A DNA stretch of 64,000 bases from Deefgea chitinilytica (GCF_016881405.1 NZ_WOFE01000002.1:62001-126000); one strand, 5' to 3'. Shown: positions 23,123 to 31,545, numbered from the stretch's first letter. Notes: generated from the letters alone by a model not told the origin. A program made the numbers and translations.

Positions 23123-24397
23123 TTAAACCGCACCAAACAAAGCAGCCGTCGCCACTGGATGACTCATAAACCAAGCATGAATATACGACGCCTTGATATA
23201 CCCATGCTGGTATAGTGCTTCACCGCCTGATCCTAAGCGGCATGGCGAGCCATACCCAACGGGCATCAATTCTGTCGTCAGTTTTGAATAATGAAACGTA
23301 TGCCCGCGAATCTGACCCGACCCCAAATCAAAACTTTGTGCGCCCAGCGCAGCCAAGCGCGTTTGCATCGCTGCTTGTGCGGGCAGCAAGCCCCACATCG
23401 GTGCAACAGAACCATCGAGCAAAGTCAGGCTCTCGCAGAGGGCCAGCATGCCACCGCATTCAGCCCAAATGACTTTTCCTACCGCCACATGCGCCGCCAA
23501 CTCAGCTCGAATACTCGGATGCGATGCGAGTTTTTCAGCATGCAGCTCTGGATAGCCCCCCGGCAACCAAAGGGCGTCGCACTCGGGCAATGGCTCATGC
23601 GCCAGTGGGGAGAAAAACTGCAGCTCCGCCCCCAAGGCAATCAAGCACGTCAAATTAGCGGGATAAATAAAGCAAAACGCCGAATCGCGCGCGATGGCAA
23701 TCCGTTTACCCGCCAGCAAAGGCTGAATATCACTAGCAATCGGCGCAGTGAATTGAACAGAATTGGCCAAATTGGCAATCGGCTGAGTCTCCAGCGCATC
23801 AGCCACCGCATCGAGCTTGGCGGCTAAATCGGGGATTTCTTCGGGCAGCGCCAAGCCCAAATGCCGTTCGGGTAGCGGTTCAACTTTGCCAACCCAACCC
23901 ATCCAGTGTTCGGCGGGAGCAGATTCCTGCAACATCTGCGCATGCCGCTCGCCCGCCACTTTATTGGCCAGCACACCATAAAAAGGCAAATCAGCACGGT
24001 AATGCGCCAGGCCAAACGCCAGCGCGCCAAAGGTCTGCGCCATCGCGCCTGCATCAATCACCGCCAATACAGGCAAGCCAAACTTCACCGCCAAATCAGC
24101 GGTGCTCGGCTCGCCATCAAACAGCCCCATTACCGATTCGATCAAAATCACATCAAAATCACGCGCCGCCTCAGCGAGCATTTGGCGACATAAATCTTCG
24201 CCAACCAGCCATAAATCCAAATTATCAACGGGAGCGCCGCTAGCAAAACCCAGCATCAAGGGATCAAGAAAATCAGGGCCACATTTAAACACTTTAACGC
24301 GTTTGCCTTGACGACGATATAGCCAAGCTAGACCCGCAGTGATGGTGGTTTTGCCAGAACCGGATGAAGGGGCTGCAATGAGAAGTACAGAAGCCAA
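23123..24397 (-). CDS. cobB: Cobyrinate a,c-diamide synthase
   Basis: 424 residues. The N-terminal half is a P-loop ATPase (SSGSGKTTITAGLAWLYRRQG, ~10-30; ESVMGLFDGEP ~90) and the C-terminal half a class I glutamine amidotransferase with catalytic Cys in AECGGM (~316) and His in GHTFHYSK. It amidates the a and c side chains of (hydrogeno)cobyrinic acid. The start is probably TTG at 24397, immediately after the stop of the NYN gene, behind a GGAAAG site; no ATG is near. It could be called cbiA in anaerobic-type pathways. Confidence 0.88.
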   Translation of the reverse strand: MASVLLIAAPSSGSGKTTITAGLAWLYRRQGKRVKVFKCGPDFLDPLMLGFASGAPVDNLDLWLVGEDLCRQMLAEAARDFDVILIESVMGLFDGEPSTADLAVKFGLPVLAVIDAGAMAQTFGALAFGLAHYRADLPFYGVLANKVAGERHAQMLQESAPAEHWMGWVGKVEPLPERHLGLALPEEIPDLAAKLDAVADALETQPIANLANSVQFTAPIASDIQPLLAGKRIAIARDSAFCFIYPANLTCLIALGAELQFFSPLAHEPLPECDALWLPGGYPELHAEKLASHPSIRAELAAHVAVGKVIWAECGGMLALCESLTLLDGSVAPMWGLLPAQAAMQTRLAALGAQSFDLGSGQIRGHTFHYSKLTTELMPVGYGSPCRLGSGGEALYQHGYIKASYIHAWFMSHPVATAALFGAV

Positions 24398-25243
24398 TTA
24401 CTTTCCTTTATTCTTCACGTATAAAACTTTTGGGCTTCCAACTCTAATTTCACGCTCGTCAATTAAAAATCTATTTGCATGGGCTTTAATTAAATCACTC
24501 AGCTTTTTATGTCCATATTTTCTTGAGTCAAAATCAGGCTGCTGGCGTGTTAGATATGAACCGATATCAGAAACACGTGTAAATCCTTGATCGTCTGAAA
24601 TTTCATCAATTGCAGATTTAAGCAAGGCAACAATATCTGGATTTACTTGTACTGGTACCGTCACAGCAGGAGCGATTTCTTCTTTGACACTCACTAGTTC
24701 TTTCTTTAATGGAGGCTTATCAACAACCTTGACCTCTTTAGGAAAATCAACGTCAACATCTGTATCAACAGCCAAGTAATCTGTCTCAATAAACTTGTCA
24801 CATGCAGCCTTGAATGGAGTCGGAGTTGTTGCACGCCCAATTCCGTATACAGTTAGACCCGACTCACGAATTCTTGCTGCCAGTCTTGTAAAATCGCTAT
24901 CACTTGAAACGAGGCAAAATGCATCAAATCGTCCTGTATGAAGTAAATCCATTGCATCAATAATTAATGCGCTATCAGTAGCATTTTTACCTGTTGTATA
25001 TGCATACTGCTGCATAGGTAAAATTGAATGCTCCAAAAGAACAGCTTTCCATGAACTCAAATTCGGCTTTGTAAAATCCCCATAAATGCGCTTTACAGTC
25101 GCCACACCAAATTTACCAATTTCAGCCAAAATCGGCCTAACAAGTTTTGCTTGTGCATTATCTGCATCAATCAATACTGCAATTCTTTGGTGATTATTTT
25201 CAGGTTCAAATTTAAACTCAAACTTCGGATTTAGTTTGCTCAT
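24398..25243 (-). CDS. NYN domain protein with OST-HTH/LOTUS domain
   Basis: 281 residues. The N-terminal NYN/PIN-like domain (~16-140) has the acidic motif IAVLIDADNAQ, GDFTKPN and DAFCLVSSDSDFTRLAARI, whose Asp residues bind metal for RNA cleavage. The C-terminal ~65 residues (LLKSAIDEISDDQGFTRVSDI ... KKLSDLIKAHANRF) are an OST-HTH/LOTUS domain that binds RNA. The gene is oddly placed inside the cobalamin locus: its stop abuts the cobB start, and a hairpin-rich repeat separates it from cobO, so it may be a late insertion. It is more AT-rich than its neighbours. Confidence 0.85.
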   Translation of the reverse strand: MSKLNPKFEFKFEPENNHQRIAVLIDADNAQAKLVRPILAEIGKFGVATVKRIYGDFTKPNLSSWKAVLLEHSILPMQQYAYTTGKNATDSALIIDAMDLLHTGRFDAFCLVSSDSDFTRLAARIRESGLTVYGIGRATTPTPFKAACDKFIETDYLAVDTDVDVDFPKEVKVVDKPPLKKELVSVKEEIAPAVTVPVQVNPDIVALLKSAIDEISDDQGFTRVSDIGSYLTRQQPDFDSRKYGHKKLSDLIKAHANRFLIDEREIRVGSPKVLYVKNKGK

Positions 25244-25329
25244 TTCTCGTCATTTTTTATGTTAATCGTGAATCACATAATACCCGCGAAAATTCACTAC
25301 GACACCCTGCTGCGTAATGACCTCACATC

Positions 25330-25600
25330 GAGCGCAATCCGCCCTCGTCCTTTCCGGCTAAATTTTGTGCCTTCGGCACAGCTATTTTCAGTCGCAATCC
25401 GCGACGGGGACTTCCTTTCTTTGCTTCACCAAAGAAAGGAAGCAAAGAAAGGCGACCCGGGCGAAAAGCGCTCCGCGCTGCCCTTGCCGCGTCGTGAGCC
25501 AAACGATGAAACTGTTTGTCTCTCTCCTTGCTGCGGTTTTCGCTACACGGGGTATAAAACCCCAAATCAGCCAGCGCACTTCGTATTGAAGTGTATTTGC
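25330..25600. repeat. Hairpin-rich intergenic repeat element
   Basis: This 362-base gap between cobO and the NYN gene is full of complementary words. CTTCCTTTCTTTG (25411-25423) and CAAAGAAAGGAAG (25430-25442) form a perfect 13-bp stem with loop CTTCAC, and AAAGAAAGG occurs again at 25444-25451. TGTGCC/GGCACA makes another hairpin near 25367-25381. The purine-rich/pyrimidine-rich mixture resembles intergenic repeats that I recall from many betaproteobacterial genomes, where it gives spurious ORFs. No gene is supported. Confidence 0.65.
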
Positions 25601-25605
25601 CTATC

Positions 25606-26202
25606 TCACCACTCCAAGCCTTTTTGTGCGCGAATACCGGCCTTATACGCATGCTTTTCATCGTTCAATTCGGTAATCGTATCGGCAATCTCGCGCAATT
25701 CGGGCACTGCGGCGCGGCCGGTAACGACAACGTGTTGCATCTCGGGGCGGGATTCGAGATCGCGCAAGATGATTTCTTTGTCCAAGTAGCCGTACGACAG
25801 GCAATACGTCAGCTCGTCGAGCACCACCACATCAAAACTAGGGTCGTTCAGCATTTTGGCAGCCATCGCCCACGCCTCTTCCGAGCGCGCTTTGTCGGCC
25901 TCAAAGTTTTGCGTTTCCCACGTAAAACCATCGCCCATCACATGCCATTCACAGTGCTTGCCCAAAAAGGCTTCTTCGCCGGTGTCGGTGCGATTTTTGA
26001 TAAATTGCACCACTCCGACTTTCATACCGTGACCAATGCTGCGCGCCACCATACCAAACGCCGACGATGATTTACCTTTGCCGTTGCCAGTCAGCAAAAT
26101 CATGATGCCAGTGTCGATATTCGCTTCGGCGATATGCGCGTCGATAATGGCTTTTTTACGCGCCATGCGGGCGGCGTGACGGGCGTTTTTTTCTGCGTTC
26201 AT
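25606..26202 (-). CDS. cobO: Cob(I)yrinic acid a,c-diamide adenosyltransferase
   Basis: 198 residues, typical CobO/BtuR length. A P-loop GNGKGKSSSAFG (~39-50) binds ATP, and the HVMGDGFTWETQNF and LDELTYCLSYG segments are family hallmarks. It adds the 5'-deoxyadenosyl group to cobalt. The ATG at 26202 is one base after the TAA of the upstream B12-binding gene, showing tight coupling. The hairpin-rich repeat downstream may end the transcript. Confidence 0.92.
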   Translation of the reverse strand: MNAEKNARHAARMARKKAIIDAHIAEANIDTGIMILLTGNGKGKSSSAFGMVARSIGHGMKVGVVQFIKNRTDTGEEAFLGKHCEWHVMGDGFTWETQNFEADKARSEEAWAMAAKMLNDPSFDVVVLDELTYCLSYGYLDKEIILRDLESRPEMQHVVVTGRAAVPELREIADTITELNDEKHAYKAGIRAQKGLEW

Positions 26203-26203
26203 G

Positions 26204-26986
26204 TTATTGAAAACTCCGAATATAAGATTGAATCAGCGGCAGGCCGCGCGTGATGGCGGTAATGCCAGGCACCAGCAAGTCTTCGCTGGCGATTTCATGG
26301 ACTTGATTGTGCTGTACGGCAGGGATAGTTTGCCAATCGGCACGCGCTTTGACGACTTCAGTTTCAAATTTCTGCCCGCACCAGCTTCCCAAAATCAAAT
26401 CTGGCGCAGCGGCAATGACCTGCTCAGATGTTACGGTGCGATCCTTGGCCCGCGTCGCTTTTGAAATAGCTTCAAACACGTCGACTCCGCCAGCGATCTC
26501 GATTAATTCTGAGACCCAGCGAATTCCGCTATACAGCGGCGTATGCCATTCTTCGAAATACACTTTCGGCCGCACCGTATAAGTCGCGGCTTCAGCGCGC
26601 GCGGCGATGATGTTGGCCTGCAAATCGGCAATCAGCGCATCGGCGCGCTCAACACAGTCGAGCATCCGCCCCAGCAGGGCAATCATGTCAAAAATCCCAG
26701 CGATCGATTTTTGATTGAAAAAATGCACTTGATAGCCAGCCAAAATGCATTCCTTGACTATTTCACCTTGCAAGCTCGAATACGCCAAAATCAGGTCGGG
26801 CTCTACCGCGAATATTTTCTCGACTTTTGCGCTAGAAAACCCACAAATAATCGGATGATTTTTGGTCACGCCCGCCGGATGGCGCGCAAATGCGGTAATC
26901 CCTGCGATGCGGTGTTCTTGCCCCAAGGCATAAAGTACTTCAACCGTTTCACTACTTAAACAAGCAATTCGCAGCGGCCCTTTCAT
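26204..26986 (-). CDS. Cobalamin-binding protein, BtuF-like, without signal peptide
   Basis: 260 residues from ATG 26986, with AGGA at better spacing than for the ATG one codon upstream. It has the periplasmic binding fold pattern (RIACLSSETVEVLYALG; FAVEPDLILAYSS; AAPDLILGSWCG) but no signal peptide, so it should stay in the cytoplasm. Such proteins are common in betaproteobacterial B12 operons and are often annotated as cobalamin-binding proteins; whether it transports, stores or senses corrinoids is not clear. It is translationally tied to cobO. Confidence 0.75.
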   Translation of the reverse strand: MKGPLRIACLSSETVEVLYALGQEHRIAGITAFARHPAGVTKNHPIICGFSSAKVEKIFAVEPDLILAYSSLQGEIVKECILAGYQVHFFNQKSIAGIFDMIALLGRMLDCVERADALIADLQANIIAARAEAATYTVRPKVYFEEWHTPLYSGIRWVSELIEIAGGVDVFEAISKATRAKDRTVTSEQVIAAAPDLILGSWCGQKFETEVVKARADWQTIPAVQHNQVHEIASEDLLVPGITAITRGLPLIQSYIRSFQ

Positions 26987-27002
26987 CATCGATCCTCTAA
27001 AA

Positions 27003-28022
27003 TTATGCTCTTGGATTCACTTGCTGCGCAGCGCTGCGTAAACGACACTCAAACTCATCGCGCTGCGAGACCGCCACCGCGCCAAAACGAATGGCATCGA
27101 CACCGATATCTTGGGTATTAAATGGGCGACTATAAATACGATTGCTTGCCAATGCATACCCCCATTGATCGATTTGCTCTGCCGGGCAAAACTGCATCAA
27201 AGGATGACTGCTACTGGGTGGCAAACCAACGTCGGTTAGCAAAGCAGTCAACCACACAGCATCTTGTGCCAAGCGTGCGCGCTGTTCGTTCTGCCATTGG
27301 GTATCGGCCAGCGCCAACTCCCCTGCCCACAGCGCAGGGCCACTCACAGTCCATGGGCCGATGATTTTTGCCAGTTGCTCACGCACAGCCAACTCGGCAA
27401 ACACAAAGCCCAAACGCATACCCGCTAAACCAAAGAACTTACCCACCGAGCGCAGTACAATCAAACCCGCAACGCCCACATCAGCGCACAGACTTTGGCT
27501 AGGTTCGACGTCGATAAACGCTTCATCGACAATCAGCCAGCCTCCACGCGGGGCAAGCGACTTATGCAGCACTCGCAATTGTTCCCGCGACCAAAGCAGT
27601 CCGGTCGGATTATTGGGATTAACCAGAATCAGCACATCGAGCTGCGTTGCTGCTGACTCCACTTCGCTGACGTCCAGCAGCACTACGGTGTGCCCTGCCA
27701 ATTGCCAACGCCAAGCGTGCTCAGCATAAGCTGCGCGCAATACGCCGACTTTGCAGCGCGTACGCAGCAGCGGCAATGCCACAATTGCGGCTTGCGAGCC
27801 GGCGACGGTCAGAAATTGCTCGCTGCCGTAGTAAATCGCGGCAATGCTTAGAAATTCAGGCGTCGGATGCGGCAAGCGCTGCGCGATTTGCACCGGCATG
27901 GTCGGTAAAGGAAATGCATACGGCGCGATGCCGGTTGAGCAATCGATCCAATCGGCGAGCGTGCCGCCAAAATTGCGCATTAGATTTTGCAGATTGCCGC
28001 CGTGGCGTGGAGCTTGATTCAT
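27003..28022 (-). CDS. cobD: Threonine-phosphate decarboxylase (CobC/CobD)
   Basis: 339 residues from ATG 28022, which overlaps the cbiB stop as ATGA; a longer frame is rejected. A class I PLP aminotransferase fold: NPNNPTGLLW (~154-163), LIVDEAFID (~180-188), and the PLP lysine in LRSVGKFFGLAGMRLGF (~213). It makes (R)-1-amino-2-propanol phosphate for the nucleotide loop of B12, or acts as the CobC version. The histidinol-phosphate aminotransferase alternative is less likely given its partner CbiB. Confidence 0.87.
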   Translation of the reverse strand: MNQAPRHGGNLQNLMRNFGGTLADWIDCSTGIAPYAFPLPTMPVQIAQRLPHPTPEFLSIAAIYYGSEQFLTVAGSQAAIVALPLLRTRCKVGVLRAAYAEHAWRWQLAGHTVVLLDVSEVESAATQLDVLILVNPNNPTGLLWSREQLRVLHKSLAPRGGWLIVDEAFIDVEPSQSLCADVGVAGLIVLRSVGKFFGLAGMRLGFVFAELAVREQLAKIIGPWTVSGPALWAGELALADTQWQNEQRARLAQDAVWLTALLTDVGLPPSSSHPLMQFCPAEQIDQWGYALASNRIYSRPFNTQDIGVDAIRFGAVAVSQRDEFECRLRSAAQQVNPRA

Positions 28023-28963
28023 AGCCAACCCTGAAATAACAACATCAATCCCGGCAAGGCTACGCAAGAAAGCAGCCATAAAGCCAGAGTTTTTTGCACC
28101 AAGCGCAAACTACGTTCGATATCCGGCGCTTGCGGTGCAGGGCCAAAACCAAGTGGCGTTCGCATCTCGACTTGGCCGTGATAGATCGCATTGCCACCCA
28201 AAGTCAGATTGAGCGCGCCAGCACCAGCGGCCATCACGGGGCCTGCGTTGGGGCTGTCCCACAGCGGCGCTTGGGTACGCCAAGCGGTCAGTGCCAAGCG
28301 TGTATTGCCAAGTAGTGCGTACGAAAGCGCGACTAATCGGGCGGGAAGGTAATTAAGCACATCATCGAGCCGCGCGGCGAAACGGCCAAATTCATTAAAG
28401 CGTGGCGTACGGTAGCCCCACATTGCGTCCAGCGTATTACTCAATCGATGCAGCAACGCGCCAGCACCACCGAGTAGTGCAAACCAAAACAGCGTGGCAA
28501 AAATCGCATCGGCGCCATTTTCTAAATTCGATTCAATTGCGCCTTTGGCGACTTCGGTTTCAGTCAGTTGCGCACAATCGCGGCTGACAATCATGCTCAA
28601 TGCTATTCGTGCAGCAGGCAAATCACCGAGCATCAAAGGCTGCGCAATCGCCCGCACATGCGTAAACAGACTTTTTGCGCCCAGTGCAAACCACAGTGCC
28701 AATCCATCGAAAACCCAAGCCCAACTCTGAGCATGCGTTCGCAACACCATAAAAGCAAAAATAGGTATTGCCACCAAGGCCATTACAGAAATAGCCCCTA
28801 TCGCAATACCCATTCTGCCTTTGTTCAAGCAACATTCCATCGCATTCGCAAGTCGGCCAAAACCAAGCAGCAAATGCCAACACCGTGGCTCGCCGAACAG
28901 ACATTCGATGGCCAGCCCGAACATCAGGGCGGCTAAAAAATCGAAGGGGCTCAGCAAGATCAC
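28019..28963 (-). CDS. cbiB: Adenosylcobinamide-phosphate synthase
   Basis: 314 residues, a membrane protein with about five helices. The family motif is present as GAIESNLENGADAIFATLFWFALLGG (~138-163), and EPRCWHLLLGFG follows the N-terminal helix. It attaches aminopropanol to adenosylcobyric acid. Start codon is GTG at 28963, 15 bases after the btuB stop. It overlaps the next gene by four bases. Confidence 0.87.
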   Translation of the reverse strand: MILLSPFDFLAALMFGLAIECLFGEPRCWHLLLGFGRLANAMECCLNKGRMGIAIGAISVMALVAIPIFAFMVLRTHAQSWAWVFDGLALWFALGAKSLFTHVRAIAQPLMLGDLPAARIALSMIVSRDCAQLTETEVAKGAIESNLENGADAIFATLFWFALLGGAGALLHRLSNTLDAMWGYRTPRFNEFGRFAARLDDVLNYLPARLVALSYALLGNTRLALTAWRTQAPLWDSPNAGPVMAAGAGALNLTLGGNAIYHGQVEMRTPLGFGPAPQAPDIERSLRLVQKTLALWLLSCVALPGLMLLFQGWL

Positions 28964-28978
28964 GGCGTCTGCGTCCGA

Positions 28979-30862
28979 TTACTTCGGTGACCAGCGCACG
29001 CTGAGCAAACCATTCACGCCCAAAGTGCCATAATCAGTGACGGTTTGATATTCCTTGTCAAACAAGTTATTCACCCGAGCATGTAAAGACCAATCTTTAG
29101 CAAACTGCCAACTTGCTGCGATATTGGTCAAGCCGTAGCCAGGTAATACCTGCTTATTGGCGGCATCGTTATAACGCTGCCCTTGCGCCTCCACTTCAAT
29201 GCGTGCCGTCCAAACCGCAGTTTGCAGGCCGGCGTACACCAAGCCTGAATTTTTCGCGCGGCGTGCCAATTGCTTGCCATTGGTTTTGCTGCCTGTGGTC
29301 GTGTCTTCGGCATTCAAATAATCGTAGCTAAAACCCGCGGTATAAATATCAGCCTGCCAATCGCTGGTGAGCGTGATCCCTTTAAGCTGTGCTTCGCCAA
29401 TATTGCTTGGCAACCATTCGCCCGTTGAAGTCGGTGCCCACGCGATCAAATTATTGACCTTGTTGTAATAGCCAGTCAGCGAGGCCTTGAAGTTGTTATT
29501 CGCAAAGCGAATAAACGCCTCTTTGCTATTAGAGTCTTCGGGCTTCAGATTAGGATTGCCTTGTTTTGGCCAATACAAATCATTAAACGATGGCGCTTTA
29601 AACGCCGTTCCCATCGTCGAGCCGATCACCCAATCGTCATTGAGTTGATAAGACAAACCCACCGTGCCAGTGTTTTGCCGACCGTACTGCGAGTTGTCAT
29701 CGCTGCGACCATTCAATTGCACCGTGAAATCAGCGTAATGCAGCAAATACCCAGCCAGTGCGCTGTTGATACGGCGTTGATCTACGGCAAACTGCGTATC
29801 GCCGCTCACTTCTTGCTCTAGTGTCTCTAAACCCAATTGCACATTACCGCCGAGCAATTGCAAATCATTCATCCATGACAGCTGATTTTGCTGGGTTTTG
29901 ATTTTGTTAGTCACATCGGCGAAGTTTTTCTCTGAAACCGGCGTAAAACTCTTGCCGTCATCCACACTTAAACCCGCTTGCAATTTACTTTGCCAAATCG
30001 GAGTGAACTGACTTTTGAGCCAAACATTACCGCTGCCATTAAAGCTTTCATCACGATAGTCATAGCTTTGTGCAACATTGTTATATGACTTAGTCAGAAT
30101 GCTGCCGTCGTAATGATTTTCACCCCAAGCGCCCAAAGCGCTTAAACCGACTTGATGATCTTGATTAATTTTATGTTGGGCAGAAAACGACAGACTGGTA
30201 TTGGTATAACCATCATCATCGGCATAAAAGCTCGTGTGTTTCGGATTCACAATCGCATTGGTACCATCCGTTTGGAAATGCGCGACGGTCAAGGCATAGC
30301 TGCTGCTGTCATTACCACCGCCGACCGATGCTTTAGCATCAAGCGTATTGTAATTGCCGTAACCGACTTCGATGCTTGGCTTAAATCCTGCCGAACCTTG
30401 GCGGGTAAAAATCTGAATCACCCCACCAATTGCCCCACTGCCGTACAAGCTCGCCGCTGGGCCGCGTAAAATCTCAATGCGATCAATTTGATTGAGTGGA
30501 ATATTTTGCAATGATGCACTACCCAAGGTCGCGGAGCCAAAAGCAATCCCGTCAATCAACACCAAAGTTTGGCCGTTATTAGTACCACGCATAAAAATAG
30601 ATGTTGCCTTGCCAGGGCCACCTGAGTTGCTGATTTGAATGCCGGGCTGACGCGCTAAGACGTCTGGCAAACTCGACACACCTTGCGCGGCAATCTCTTG
30701 GCGATCTAATACGGTCACATCGCCAATCACTTCACGTGCAGGTTGCGCAATGCGCGTCGCAGTAACGATGACATCATCAAGCTGAGTCACTGCCGCTAAT
30801 GCTGGCATCGTGGCTAATGCAGATAAAACAAATAGGTATGATTTGGTAAAACAGGTGTTCAT
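28979..30862 (-). CDS. btuB: TonB-dependent vitamin B12 receptor BtuB
   Basis: 627 residues from ATG 30862 with GGAG nine bases upstream. A signal peptide (~1-25) is followed by a TonB box (DDVIVTATR), a plug domain (VLDRQEIAAQGVSSLPDVLARQPGIQI ... LRGPAASLYGSGAIGG) and a beta barrel ending in RWSP at the C-terminus, with aromatic-ended strands as usual. It carries B12 across the outer membrane with energy from TonB. A cobalamin riboswitch and terminator upstream, and B12 synthesis genes downstream, make this identity strong. Confidence 0.92.
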   Translation of the reverse strand: MNTCFTKSYLFVLSALATMPALAAVTQLDDVIVTATRIAQPAREVIGDVTVLDRQEIAAQGVSSLPDVLARQPGIQISNSGGPGKATSIFMRGTNNGQTLVLIDGIAFGSATLGSASLQNIPLNQIDRIEILRGPAASLYGSGAIGGVIQIFTRQGSAGFKPSIEVGYGNYNTLDAKASVGGGNDSSSYALTVAHFQTDGTNAIVNPKHTSFYADDDGYTNTSLSFSAQHKINQDHQVGLSALGAWGENHYDGSILTKSYNNVAQSYDYRDESFNGSGNVWLKSQFTPIWQSKLQAGLSVDDGKSFTPVSEKNFADVTNKIKTQQNQLSWMNDLQLLGGNVQLGLETLEQEVSGDTQFAVDQRRINSALAGYLLHYADFTVQLNGRSDDNSQYGRQNTGTVGLSYQLNDDWVIGSTMGTAFKAPSFNDLYWPKQGNPNLKPEDSNSKEAFIRFANNNFKASLTGYYNKVNNLIAWAPTSTGEWLPSNIGEAQLKGITLTSDWQADIYTAGFSYDYLNAEDTTTGSKTNGKQLARRAKNSGLVYAGLQTAVWTARIEVEAQGQRYNDAANKQVLPGYGLTNIAASWQFAKDWSLHARVNNLFDKEYQTVTDYGTLGVNGLLSVRWSPK

Positions 30863-30873
30863 TGGGTTCTCCA

Positions 30874-30896
30874 GCAATACGCCCGTTGCGTATTGC
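30874..30896. promoter_or_regulatory. Hairpin just upstream of the btuB ribosome binding site
   Basis: GCAATACG (30874-30881) and CGTATTGC (30889-30896) form an 8-bp stem that ends one base before the GGAG site of btuB. It could modulate translation; no known mechanism is assigned. Confidence 0.4.
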
Positions 30897-31000
30897 GATT
30901 AAAGCTGGAAACCGCGCAGAACAATCGACATTGATTAAGCGATGCAAGGCATCGAATTAAACGATACAGACTTATCCGCCACGGCCTCCCTGCCATGCGT

Positions 31001-31026
31001 AAAAACTCAACTCGAAGTATGAGTTG
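31001..31026 (-). terminator. Terminator of the cobalamin riboswitch
   Basis: On the minus strand CAACTC (31026-31021) and GAGTTG (31013-31008) form a 6-bp stem, followed directly by a T-run (AGTTTTT, 31007-31001). It starts six bases after the B12 box of the aptamer, so it is the likely expression platform: ligand binding would favour this hairpin and stop transcription before btuB. Confidence 0.75.
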
Positions 31027-31386
31027 ATACAAGGCCGGTATCCGGACTGATCAGACTTGATTGATCGCCTTCCCATCTTCGAGCGTATTTTTAAAGTGCT
31101 GCGCGTCCCGTGATGACCACTCGGGCGGTGCTCACAATCCTCATGTACCTCAGTACATTCCGGTGGCTGCGCTCCGGCCGTCATTGTCCTGACGGGCGCT
31201 CGCAACTTTTAAAACACACTCTTTTGACAGTGGCTAAAAATAAAATTTAAAACTCACTCAGCACGATGTGCCGCATTTTTAAACTTATTTTTTGTGATCA
31301 ACCCACACTGATACACCGTTGCAGGGGCAGTACAGGATTTGAACCTGTTTCCCGTTTAAATTTACCGCTCACGCGGCAAATCACCT
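31027..31386 (-). promoter_or_regulatory. Cobalamin riboswitch with an embedded palindromic element
   Basis: Conserved parts appear in the right order on the minus strand: GGTGA (31385-31381), GGGAA with AGGTTCAAATCCT (31353-31333), GCCCCTGCAACGG (31328-31316), GCCACTG (31234-31228), GGGAAGGC (31074-31067) and the B12 box AGTCCGGATACCGGCC (31048-31033). Between GCCACTG and GGGAAGGC there are 153 bases where the consensus has only a small stem-loop. This stretch is a long imperfect palindrome (31081-31221). The aptamer may still fold, since the palindrome would form an extended arm. It should repress btuB and the B12 genes when B12 is plentiful. Confidence 0.82.
31081..31221. repeat. Long palindromic element, copy 2, inside the riboswitch
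   Basis: Ends are GAGCGTATTTTTAAAGTGC on the left and an imperfect inverted copy CAACTTTTAAAACACACTC on the right. Inner arms GCGTCCCGT/ACGGGCGC and TGAC/GTCA continue inwards to ATGTAC/GTACAT at the centre. The word GCTCACAATCCTCATGTAC matches the core of the element at 9173-9274. Confidence 0.6.
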
Positions 31387-31545
31387 TGAATAGCGCGCAT
31401 TGTAGCCTAAAGCAAACCGCGCTACCTGTCTTGAATATGACTAGGTCATCAAAAGCATGTAATTAGTTTTAATCAATTAAGCAGATAGAAAAATACAATC
31501 GGCGCAAACGAGCATCGCCAATTGCAGCTCACGCCCAGTAAGAAT

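Noticed and set aside
25259-25789. 176-codon plus-strand ORF across the hairpin repeat and cobO
   Set aside because: It runs antisense to cobO and through a repetitive non-coding region; such ORFs are typical artefacts of this repeat.
30972-31205. 77-codon minus-strand ORF over the B12 leader
   Set aside because: It lies inside the riboswitch and palindromic element, has no ribosome binding site and no protein-like composition.
31316-31360. T-arm-like string CAGGTTCAAATCCTG that suggests a tRNA
   Set aside because: No acceptor or anticodon arm fits; the context matches the GGGAA...GCCCCTGCAACGG part of the cobalamin riboswitch.
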